Origin: Conexibacter sp.
GTDB taxonomy: Bacteria; Actinomycetota; Thermoleophilia; Solirubrobacterales; Solirubrobacteraceae
NCBI GenBank assembly: GCA_025964055.1
Contig: JAOPZP010000568.1
Coordinates: 1-5,252, forward strand
Length of the DNA: 5,252 nt
Direction of reading: 5' to 3'
Of this stretch, positions 1-5,252 are shown piece after piece. Within the stretch, counting starts at the first letter, position 1. Each line of letters opens with the position of its first letter. Made by a program: the position numbers and the translations under genes. The notes under the pieces were generated by a model. That model searched no databases. It was not told the origin of the DNA and worked only from the letters and a program-made list of their open reading frames with translations.

Positions 1-1
1 C

Positions 2-1114
2 GTCGAGCAGTACGCCGAGCTGGGGCCGCTGCACCGCGGCCGCGCGCTGCAGGGCGCCGCCACCGCCTTCGACGCCATGCGGCACGAGCCGCGCGGCGTC
101 GTCGCGGCGCTCGTGCCGTTCAACGACCCGATCGCGATCGCCGCCCAGGGGCTGGCCGCCGCGCTGGCGACCGGCAACACGGTGGTCTTCAAGCCATCGG
201 AGCGCACGCCGTTCTGCTCGGAGCTGCTCGCCGAGCTGTTCGCCGCCGAGCTGCCCGACGGGGCCGTCACGCTGCTGCAGGGCGACGGCCGGACCGGCCG
301 TCCGCTGGCCGCGCATCCCGGCGTCGACGTCGTCCTGCACACGGGCTCGACGACCGCCGGGCGCGAGATCGCCCAGGCGTGCGCGGCCCGCGGCGCGCAC
401 GCGGTCCTGGAGCTCGGCGGCAACGACCCGCTGATCGTCGACGCGGGCGTCGACCCCGCATGGGCGGCGGCGCAGGCGGCGTCGGGCGCGTTCGCCAACG
501 CCGGGCAGATCTGCGTGTCGGTCGAGCGCGTCTACGTCCACGCCGACGTGGCGGCGCCGTTCCTCGACGCGCTCGTCGCCGAGGCCCGAAAGCTGCGCCA
601 CGGGCCGGCGCTCGACCCCGACACCCGGCTCGGCCCGCTGGTCGACGAGCGCGCACGCGCCGGCGTCCACGCGCTGGTCTCCGCCGCGCGCGACGCCGGT
701 GCGGCCGTGATGACCGGTGGGGACCCCGTGCCCGGCCCCGGCTGCTTCTACCCCGCGACGGTCCTCGACGGGGTCGAGGACGAGATGGACGTCATGGCGC
801 GCGAGGCGTTCGGGCCGGTCGCGCCGGTGCGCACGGTCGCGTCGTTCGACGAGGCGCTGCAGGCGGCCGACGACACGCCCTACGGCCTCGCGGCCACGGT
901 GCTGACGTGCTCCCAGGAGCACGCGGCCCGCGCCTGCGCGGAGCTGCGCGCCGGCACGGTCAAGGTCAACGCCGTCTGGGGCGGCGCGCCCGGCGGCGCG
1001 GCGCATCCGCGCGGCATCAGCGGCGCGGGGCTGGGCTACGGGCCGGAGCTGCTCGACGAGCTGACCCAGGTCAAGGCCGTGCACCTGGAGGCCGGCGTGC
1101 CGGCCTCCAGGTGA
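2..1114 (+). CDS. Aldehyde dehydrogenase family protein, 5'-truncated by window edge
   Basis: NAD(P)+-dependent oxidation of an aldehyde to a carboxylic acid in the cytoplasm. The reading frame is open from base 2, so the ATG at 77 is probably internal and the true start lies upstream. 370 residues are present against about 470-490 for the family, so roughly 100 N-terminal residues are missing. Landmarks, numbered from base 2: the catalytic Asn in VPFNDP (Asn41, where PWNFP is usual), cofactor-binding GNTVVFKPSE (Lys64), general base Glu137 in LELGGN, nucleophile Cys171 in GQICVS, and Glu268 in EAFGP. The spacings Asn-Lys 23, Glu-Cys 34 and Cys-Glu 97 match the canonical fold, so the enzyme should be active. 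The C-terminal stretch GGAPGGAAHPRG...GYGPELLDE resembles actinobacterial members often labelled semialdehyde or general aldehyde dehydrogenases. The substrate is not determinable. The gene converges with the lipase gene. A link to the aromatic genes nearby (a semialdehyde from ring cleavage) is only inference. Confidence 0.95.
   Translation, partial: VEQYAELGPLHRGRALQGAATAFDAMRHEPRGVVAALVPFNDPIAIAAQGLAAALATGNTVVFKPSERTPFCSELLAELFAAELPDGAVTLLQGDGRTGRPLAAHPGVDVVLHTGSTTAGREIAQACAARGAHAVLELGGNDPLIVDAGVDPAWAAAQAASGAFANAGQICVSVERVYVHADVAAPFLDALVAEARKLRHGPALDPDTRLGPLVDERARAGVHALVSAARDAGAAVMTGGDPVPGPGCFYPATVLDGVEDEMDVMAREAFGPVAPVRTVASFDEALQAADDTPYGLAATVLTCSQEHAARACAELRAGTVKVNAVWGGAPGGAAHPRGISGAGLGYGPELLDELTQVKAVHLEAGVPASR
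1082..1113. terminator. Perfect inverted repeat over the aldehyde dehydrogenase stop codon; candidate bidirectional terminator
   Basis: Left arm 1082-1096 (CACCTGGAGGCCGGC) and right arm 1099-1113 (GCCGGCCTCCAGGTG) are perfect reverse complements separated by GT, giving a stem of about 14 bp with a tetraloop in RNA. The repeat forms the last codons of the aldehyde dehydrogenase and two bases of its TGA (1112-1114). The converging lipase ends 22 nt away at 1136. There is no T-run on either side, so this is not a classical intrinsic terminator. U-tract-less hairpins between convergent genes are known in high-GC actinobacteria, and a role in ending transcription from both sides is the most economical reading. 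A protein-binding palindrome is an alternative. Confidence 0.6.
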
Positions 1115-1135
1115 CGCCGGGTCAGGCGGCGCCGG

Positions 1136-2044
1136 TCAGCCGCCGACCGCGGGCACGATCGGCGTGCAGAGCGTCGACTTGGCGTGGGCCGGGTCGAGCG
1201 CGTTGAGCATCTGCCGGCCGACGATGTGGTCGCTGGTCATCGACAGGTGCTCGCCGCCGTCCAGGAAGCAGACGTCCTGGATCGTGATGTTGGTGACGTT
1301 GGGTCCCGACAGGAACGCCGAGGTGTAGGGCGTGACCACCTCGTCGTAGCGCGACTGGATCACCGTGTACTTGACGCCGGGGACCGTGTCGCCACCGGCG
1401 TTCAACGCGGTGATGAACGGCGAGCCCTTGAGCTGGTCGGTGCACGCGGGGCACAGCGCGCCGACGAGCGGCAGTGCGCCCGGGAAGTACCCGGCCAGCG
1501 TGGCGAGGCCGCTGAGCGTCGTGCCGTGGTTGGACGGCGCCAGGCCGACGAGGTGGTTCACCTTCGCCGCCCCGCCGAGGTTCTTGATGTAGTAGCGCGG
1601 CATCATGCCGCCCTGCGACCAGCCGACGATGTCCACCTTGGCCGCGCCCGTGCTGGCCAGGACCTTGTCGACCTCGGTCTTCAGCTCGCCGGCCGAGGCC
1701 GCGACCGGCCCGTAGGCGCCGACCTGGCCGAGGAACAGGCCGCCGTAGTTGAAGGTGTAGACACAGTAGCCGTCGTTCTTCAGCAACGGCGAGAACGCGT
1801 TCCAGCTGTTGATCTGGTTGGCGAACGTGCCGTTGACGAGCACGACCGGCCGCGGGTGCGCGGCTGACGGACTGCAGGACCAGTCGTTGGCCCCCAGTGG
1901 GGAACCACCGGGCTGGACGGCCGACGCCGCGACGGCCGTCGGGAAGTTGTAGACGACCGGCAGGGCCGCTCCGGCGGTGGCCGTCGACGCCCCAAGACCC
2001 ACCACGGCGACCGCCACGGCGGTCGCCCAGCGCTTGCTGTGCAT
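1136..2044 (-). CDS. Secreted lipase/esterase, alpha/beta-hydrolase (Lipase_2-like)
   Basis: A 302-residue exported hydrolase, probably a triacylglycerol lipase or carboxylesterase acting outside the cell. Residues 1-27 form a Sec-type signal peptide: MHSKRW, then a hydrophobic Ala/Val core, with AXA cleavage sites near residues 24-26. The mature domain has the oxyanion-strand motif VVLVNGTF (67-74), the nucleophile elbow GWSQG with Ser143, the strand HLVGLAPSNHGT, a probable acid Asp234 in SRYDEVVTP, and a probable His266 in GEHLSM. Six cysteines (57, 94, 198, 201, 259, 293) fit three disulfides, as expected for an extracellular enzyme. The architecture resembles the actinobacterial lipases related to Propionibacterium acnes GehA. 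The elbow carries Trp before Ser, where GHSQG is commoner in these relatives. The start at 2042-2044 is fixed by a strong Shine-Dalgarno sequence. The frame stays open far upstream, but that stretch only shadows the VOC gene. A 107-nt gap from the VOC gene suggests separate expression. Function as a lipase or esterase is likely; the substrate is unknown. Confidence 0.93.
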   Translation of the reverse strand: MHSKRWATAVAVAVVGLGASTATAGAALPVVYNFPTAVAASAVQPGGSPLGANDWSCSPSAAHPRPVVLVNGTFANQINSWNAFSPLLKNDGYCVYTFNYGGLFLGQVGAYGPVAASAGELKTEVDKVLASTGAAKVDIVGWSQGGMMPRYYIKNLGGAAKVNHLVGLAPSNHGTTLSGLATLAGYFPGALPLVGALCPACTDQLKGSPFITALNAGGDTVPGVKYTVIQSRYDEVVTPYTSAFLSGPNVTNITIQDVCFLDGGEHLSMTSDHIVGRQMLNALDPAHAKSTLCTPIVPAVGG

Positions 2045-2053
2045 GTGCTCTCT

Positions 2054-2059
2054 CCTCCT
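2054..2059 (-). promoter_or_regulatory. Strong ribosome binding site of the lipase gene
   Basis: The minus strand reads AGGAGG, within AGGAGGAGA, 9 nt upstream of the ATG at 2042-2044. It settles the start codon of the lipase and rules out the much longer open frame upstream as coding. It is the only clear Shine-Dalgarno sequence among the starts visible in this window. Confidence 0.8.
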
Positions 2060-2064
2060 GCTCC

Positions 2065-2088
2065 CCGCCCTCCGGGACCGAAGGGCGG
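2065..2088 (-). promoter_or_regulatory. Stem-loop between VOC and lipase genes, just upstream of the lipase ribosome binding site
   Basis: On the + strand the arms CCGCCCT (2065-2071) and AGGGCGG (2082-2088) are perfect complements with a 10-nt loop. In the minus-strand transcript the stem ends 5 nt before the AGGAGG of the lipase and begins about 63 nt after the VOC stop codon. It could be a U-tract-less terminator for the upstream gene or a leader structure affecting lipase translation. A 7-bp GC stem can also arise by chance in this composition. Confidence 0.35.
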
Positions 2089-2151
2089 TGACTGCGTCGC
2101 TGAGCCTCGCAGAGTGGTACAGGAGGACGCAAGTCCGCGCGCTGCCAGCGG

Positions 2152-3057
2152 TCAGCCGGAGACGACCACGTGCACCGGCATGCCCCACGGATCGGCGACG
2201 GCGAAGCCGCCGGTGACGTCCTCGGCGGCGCAGCCGGCGACGCGGACGCGGTCGCGCACCTCGGCCACCTGGTCGACCGTCTCGAGCACGATCGTCCAGT
2301 GGCGCAGGCCGACGACGCCGTCGGGCACGCTCGGGGCGCCCTCGCCCTTCCACGTGTTGAACCCCAGGTGATGGTGGTAGCCGCCGGCCGACACGAACGC
2401 GGCGGTGGGCAGCAGTGCCCAGACGTCGAACCCGAGCACGTCGCGGTAGAAGGCGAGGCCGTCGGCGACGTCGCCGACGTGCAGGTGCACGTGGCCCATG
2501 CGCAGGCCCGGCTGCACCGGGCCGGCCGGGGCCGCGTCGCCCTCGGCGGCGACGGTCGCCAGCAGCGCGTCGAAGTCCAGCGGCCGCGGACCGCCGCCGG
2601 AGAACTCCTCCTCCGGGGTCGGCCACCGCTCGCGCGGCCGGTCGGCCGCGAGCTCGATGCCGTTGCCGTCGGGGTCGGGCAGGTAGATCGCCTCGTGGGT
2701 GCCGTGGTCGGAGGCGCCCTGGATCGGCGTGCCGGTGGCGGCGAGCCGCAGCGCCGCGCGGGCGAGCTCCTCGCGCGTCGGGTAGAGCAGGGCGTAGTGG
2801 TACAGCCCCGCGTGGCGCCCGGCCGCGCGGGCCTGGGACTGCTCGTGCAGCACGACGACGTCCTCGCCGCCGGCGCCGAGCGCCGCGTCGGTCACGTCGT
2901 GGCGGTGGACGCGCAGCCCGAGGGCGCGCTGGTACCAGGCCACGGAGCGGTCGAGGTCGGTGACGACGAGGTGGACGGGGCCGAGGCGCAGCGTCGCGGG
3001 CAGCGACGGCGTGGCCCGGTCGGCGCTGCCGGAGACGGTGGACGGGCTCATGCACAT
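2152..3057 (-). CDS. Two-domain VOC-family protein, CatE-type catechol 2,3-dioxygenase-like
   Basis: A 301-residue cytoplasmic protein with two vicinal-oxygen-chelate modules, about residues 23-140 and 186-300. It resembles Bacillus subtilis CatE (YfiE), an extradiol catechol 2,3-dioxygenase. The N-terminal module has GPVHLVV (His29), LYHYALLYP (His87) and DPDGNGIELAADRPRERW (Glu135), a full His-His-Glu set of candidate metal ligands. The C-terminal module has MGHVHLHV, FYRDVLGF, YHHHLGFNTWKGEGAP and GLRHWTIVL, but its last strand DPWGMPVHVVV has His296 where Glu is usual. The likely reaction is ring cleavage of catechol or a substituted catechol next to the hydroxyls. A glyoxalase-like or other VOC activity cannot be excluded. 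The start is ambiguous: ATG at 3055-3057 or two codons later at 3049-3051, neither with a clear Shine-Dalgarno sequence, so a leaderless transcript is possible. It lies 70 nt downstream of the AraC-type gene on the same strand, which supports regulation by that protein. Confidence 0.9.
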   Translation of the reverse strand: MCMSPSTVSGSADRATPSLPATLRLGPVHLVVTDLDRSVAWYQRALGLRVHRHDVTDAALGAGGEDVVVLHEQSQARAAGRHAGLYHYALLYPTREELARAALRLAATGTPIQGASDHGTHEAIYLPDPDGNGIELAADRPRERWPTPEEEFSGGGPRPLDFDALLATVAAEGDAAPAGPVQPGLRMGHVHLHVGDVADGLAFYRDVLGFDVWALLPTAAFVSAGGYHHHLGFNTWKGEGAPSVPDGVVGLRHWTIVLETVDQVAEVRDRVRVAGCAAEDVTGGFAVADPWGMPVHVVVSG

Positions 3058-3127
3058 GAGTGTCGGCGGCGGCCGGCGCCCGCGGTATGGGCAAAGTCCG
3101 CCGATGCATGGACTTCCGTGCGAGCGG
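3058..3127 (-). promoter_or_regulatory. Candidate regulatory gap between AraC-type and VOC genes
   Basis: A 70-nt non-coding gap with an AT-richer patch (about 3085-3117) unlike its surroundings. It contains an inverted repeat, AAGTCC at 3094-3099 and GGACTT at 3110-3115 with a 10-nt spacer. It also contains an imperfect direct repeat of 21-bp period, 3081-3092 against 3102-3113, with 8 of 12 positions identical and a shared ATGG core. AraC-family activators commonly bind direct repeats about two helical turns apart, and the gene just upstream encodes such a protein. No convincing -35/-10 pair is seen. The operator role is inference. Confidence 0.35.
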
Positions 3128-4024
3128 CTAGCCGCGAGCCGCGTCGCGGTAGGCCTGCGGCGCCCGGCCCACCGACCGCTTGAACGCGCGCGAGAAGTAC
3201 AGCTGGTCGGCGAACCCGACGCGGAACGCGACCTCGCCGACGGCGAGGTCGGTGAAGCGCAGCAGGCGCACGGCCTCGAGCATCACGCGCTCGGTGATCA
3301 GCTCCTTGGTCGCGCGCCCGGTCAGCGCGACCAGCGCGCGCGAAAGCGCCGGCCCCGGCACGGCCAGCGCGTCGGCGTAGTGGCCGGCGTCGTGGTGGCG
3401 GGCGAAGTCGCGCTCCAGCAGCGCGGTGAAGCGCCGGTGCAGCTGGACCTCGGCGTCGTCGGCGTCGCGCCGCTCGGTGCGCGACGCGTCGTACCAGCGC
3501 TCCAGCCAGAGCAGCAGCGTGGAGATCAGGTGGCGCACGACGTCGGCCGAGAACGGGTCGGCCGGGCGCTGCGTCTCGGCGCGCAGCACGGCGAGCAGGC
3601 CGTCGAGGCGAGCGCCCTCGCCGTCGGGCACGGCGATCGCGCGGCCGCCGCGGCCGGTCAGCAGCCAGCCGGCCGCGATGCGCTCGGCGCCGCCGGCCAG
3701 CGCCGCGTCGGTGAAGCGCAGCAGCCCACCTCGCAGGCCGCTGGCGTGGCGGAACTGATGGACCTGACCGCGCCCGATGACCGTCACGGTGCGCGGCACG
3801 ACCGCCAGCTCCTCGCCGTCGATCAGGTGCTGCCCGGCACCGTCGCGCAGCCAGAAGAGCTCGTGGTAGTCGTGGCGGTGCGGCTCGCGGATCGGCCCCT
3901 CGCCGACGCGGGCGTCGTCGAGCACGACGACCTGGGCGTCGACGTCGTCGCCGAGGCGGTCGACGACCAGCCGGCCGTCAGGACGTCTCTCGGGCGCTGC
4001 GCGGTGCGGGGACGGCCGGCTCAT
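3128..4024 (-). CDS. AraC-family transcriptional regulator with N-terminal cupin sensor domain
   Basis: A 298-residue DNA-binding regulator, the usual length for this family. Residues about 18-105 form a cupin-like effector-binding domain with HRHDYHELFWLRDGAGQHLIDGEEL (from 49) and VIGRGQVHQF. Residues about 212-292 form the double helix-turn-helix. The second, diagnostic half reads LAVGEVAFRVGF then YFSRAFKRSVGRAPQAYR (about 260-292). ATKELITERVMLEAVRLL links the two HTHs in the typical manner. The effector is unknown. Proximity to benE and a catechol-dioxygenase-like gene suggests an aromatic acid, as for PobR- or BenR-like members, but this is inference. The start at 4022-4024 overlaps the end of benE by 47 nt, pointing to co-transcription and perhaps translational coupling. 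No Shine-Dalgarno sequence is visible there. A later GTG (Val34) is a possible but less attractive start because it would shorten the cupin domain. Confidence 0.94.
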   Translation of the reverse strand: MSRPSPHRAAPERRPDGRLVVDRLGDDVDAQVVVLDDARVGEGPIREPHRHDYHELFWLRDGAGQHLIDGEELAVVPRTVTVIGRGQVHQFRHASGLRGGLLRFTDAALAGGAERIAAGWLLTGRGGRAIAVPDGEGARLDGLLAVLRAETQRPADPFSADVVRHLISTLLLWLERWYDASRTERRDADDAEVQLHRRFTALLERDFARHHDAGHYADALAVPGPALSRALVALTGRATKELITERVMLEAVRLLRFTDLAVGEVAFRVGFADQLYFSRAFKRSVGRAPQAYRDAARG

Positions 4025-5219
4025 GGACGGTGCGCGGCCGACCGTATCGCGCGCGGTGCAGGCCGAGGAACGCGAGCCCGGCGAGCAGGCCCCAGAACGG
4101 CGCGCTGATCCCGATGACGGTGATCCCCGAGGCGCTGACGACGAAGGTGATCATCGCGGCCTCGCGCTGGTCGTCGTCGGCGGTTGCGGCGCGCAGCGCG
4201 GCGCCGAGCGTGCCGAGCAGCGCCAGCCCGGCGACCGCCTCGATCAGCACCGGCGGCGAGGCGGCCAGCAGCGCGGTCGCGAGCCCGGCGCCGAGCCCGA
4301 GGAACAGGTAGACGACGCCCGCGCTGACCCCGGCGATCCAGCGGCGCGCGGGGTCCGGATCGGCATCGGGCCCGGCGGTCAGCGCGGCGGTGATGGCGGC
4401 GAGGTTGATGCCGTGGGCGCCGACCGGCGCGCCGGCGATCGAGGCGACGCCGGTGGTCGTGAGCACCGAGCGCAGCGGCGCCCGGTAGCCGTTGGCGCGC
4501 AGGACGCTGAGGCCCGCGACGTTCTGCGACACCATCGTCACCACGAACAGCGGCAGGCCGAGGCCGATGAGCGTCCCGGCGTCCAGGTGCGGCGTGACCC
4601 AGGTGAGCTGCGGCGCGAGGTGCGCGGATCCCGCGCCGGCGACGGGGTCCAGCGCGACGCCGATCGCCGCGGCGGCCAGCGCGCCGATCGCCGCCCAGCG
4701 GCGCGCCACGCGCGTGAGGACGAGCCACACGACGACGACCGGGATGGCCAGGCGCGGCACGTCGACCACGGCGTGGACGGGCGCCAGGCAGACCGACAGC
4801 AGGACGCCGGCCAGCAGCCCGTTGGCCAGCGGGCCGGGGATGGCGAGGATCGCGCGCGTCATGGCCGGCCACAGCCCGGCGACGACGACCAGCAGGCCCG
4901 CCAGCGCGAACGCGCCGAGCGCGGCCGGGTAGCCGCCGTGGACGTGACCGGCGCTGATCAGCAGCGCCGCGCCCGGCGTCGACCAGGCGATCGTCAGCGG
5001 CATGCGGTGGCGCAGCGACAGCGCCACGCCCACCGCACCCATGGAGACCGAGAGCACCAACAACCCCGAGGACGCCTGCGCGTCGCTCGCGCCGACGGCG
5101 TGCAGGCCGGCCAGGACGATCGCGAACGCGCCGGCGAAGCCGACGAACGCGGCGACGACGCCCGCCAGCACCGGGTGCAGGATCGAGCGCTCGACGCTGG
5201 GTCCGGGCGGAGCATCCAT
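3978..5219 (-). CDS. benE: Benzoate/H+ symporter, BenE/YdcO family
   Basis: A 413-residue inner-membrane transporter with about 12 hydrophobic segments, expected to import benzoate or a related aromatic acid with protons. Family signatures are visible: MPLTIAWSTPGAALL (73-87), VVTMVSQNVAGLSVLRANGY (226-245) and GAPVGAHGINLAAITAA (263-279), followed by a polar DADPDPARRW loop. Length is close to the 390-400 residues usual for BenE/YdcO. The excess is a short polar N-terminus and a C-terminal tail (RPRTVHEPAVPAPRSARETS, about 394-413) that overlaps the AraC-type gene. The start at 5217-5219 puts the first membrane segment at about residue 14, which aligns well with the family, though no Shine-Dalgarno sequence precedes it. 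Being first in the minus-strand run, with the regulator and a ring-cleavage-type gene behind it, supports an aromatic substrate. Which aromatic is not shown; YdcO-like members without proven benzoate transport exist. Confidence 0.93.
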   Translation of the reverse strand: MDAPPGPSVERSILHPVLAGVVAAFVGFAGAFAIVLAGLHAVGASDAQASSGLLVLSVSMGAVGVALSLRHRMPLTIAWSTPGAALLISAGHVHGGYPAALGAFALAGLLVVVAGLWPAMTRAILAIPGPLANGLLAGVLLSVCLAPVHAVVDVPRLAIPVVVVWLVLTRVARRWAAIGALAAAAIGVALDPVAGAGSAHLAPQLTWVTPHLDAGTLIGLGLPLFVVTMVSQNVAGLSVLRANGYRAPLRSVLTTTGVASIAGAPVGAHGINLAAITAALTAGPDADPDPARRWIAGVSAGVVYLFLGLGAGLATALLAASPPVLIEAVAGLALLGTLGAALRAATADDDQREAAMITFVVSASGITVIGISAPFWGLLAGLAFLGLHRARYGRPRTVHEPAVPAPRSARETS

Positions 5220-5234
5220 GGTGACGGGTCGGCA

Positions 5235-5240
5235 ACTCTA
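5235..5240 (-). promoter_or_regulatory. Possible -10 element of the benE transcript
   Basis: The minus strand reads TAGAGT, matching the TANNNT pattern of actinobacterial -10 boxes, 15 nt upstream of the benE ATG. This position would give a very short leader, consistent with the absence of a Shine-Dalgarno sequence. The matching -35 region would fall beyond the window edge, so the call rests on one hexamer only. Confidence 0.25.
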
Positions 5241-5252
5241 GTCGACCACCTG

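Noticed and set aside
1125..1144. Second inverted repeat GGCGGC/GCCGCC at the end of the lipase gene
   Set aside because: A 6-bp pure G/C stem is common background in this composition. The nearby 15-bp palindrome is the better terminator candidate.
379..1206. Plus-strand open frame overlapping the aldehyde dehydrogenase in another frame
   Set aside because: It is Arg/Pro-rich without domains. The dehydrogenase frame carries all catalytic residues at correct spacing.
2125..2136. Small hairpin GGAC-GCAA-GTCC in the gap between the VOC and lipase genes
   Set aside because: A 4-bp stem is expected often by chance, and nothing else nearby supports a function.
1136..3109. Very long minus-strand open frame running from the VOC region through the lipase, as if a 657-residue fusion
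   Set aside because: The upstream part is Arg/Pro/Ala-rich nonsense in a different frame from the well-conserved VOC protein. The lipase has its own signal peptide, ATG and strong ribosome binding site at 2042-2059.
2170..4108. Long plus-strand open frames opposite the VOC and AraC-type genes (2170-3183 and 2960-4108)
   Set aside because: They lie antisense to genes with clear family motifs, have low-complexity Arg/Ala/Gly/Val composition and no recognisable domain. They are typical antisense shadows in high-GC DNA.
4021..5235. 404-residue minus-strand open frame covering nearly the same span as benE
   Set aside because: It is the out-of-frame shadow of benE: Arg-rich, without hydrophobic segments or motifs, while the other frame gives a clean BenE protein.

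Overview
The window is very GC-rich (about seventy percent or more by eye, with strong G/C at third codon positions). It holds one partial and four complete protein genes and no RNA genes, CRISPR arrays or insertion sequences that I can see. The base composition, the secreted actinobacterial-type lipase and the BenE/AraC/VOC protein types suggest a high-GC actinobacterium. A soil lineage such as Solirubrobacterales/Thermoleophilia or a Streptomyces-like group is plausible, but this is inference from composition and family resemblance only.

Layout from left to right. Positions 2-1114 (+) are the last 370 residues of an NAD(P)+-dependent aldehyde dehydrogenase with an intact active site. Its start lies outside the window. 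A perfect 15-bp inverted repeat (1082-1113) lies over its last codons and stop codon. Everything else is on the minus strand and reads from right to left: a BenE-type benzoate/proton symporter (3978-5219), an AraC-family regulator overlapping its 3' end by 47 nt (3128-4024), a two-domain VOC protein of the CatE catechol-2,3-dioxygenase type (2152-3057), and a secreted alpha/beta-hydrolase lipase (1136-2044). The lipase converges on the aldehyde dehydrogenase with only 21 nt between the two stop codons.

How the genes may work together: BenE would import benzoate or a similar aromatic acid, the AraC protein would sense an aromatic effector, and the VOC protein could be an extradiol ring-cleavage dioxygenase. 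This would make a small aromatic-acid uptake, control and cleavage cassette. The overlap of benE with the regulator gene supports co-transcription of those two. The 70-nt gap before the VOC gene is locally AT-richer and contains both a dyad and a 21-bp-period direct repeat, so it may be a control point. The lipase follows a 107-nt gap, has its own strong ribosome binding site and an upstream hairpin, and is probably an independent unit. The aldehyde dehydrogenase could act on a semialdehyde from such a pathway, but its substrate class cannot be read from this fragment.

Overall these are recognisable families in a tidy accessory-metabolism locus. I see no clearly unprecedented system. The points most worth checking are the proposed cassette, the terminal palindrome, the candidate regulatory gap at 3058-3127, and the uneven metal-ligand sets of the two VOC domains.
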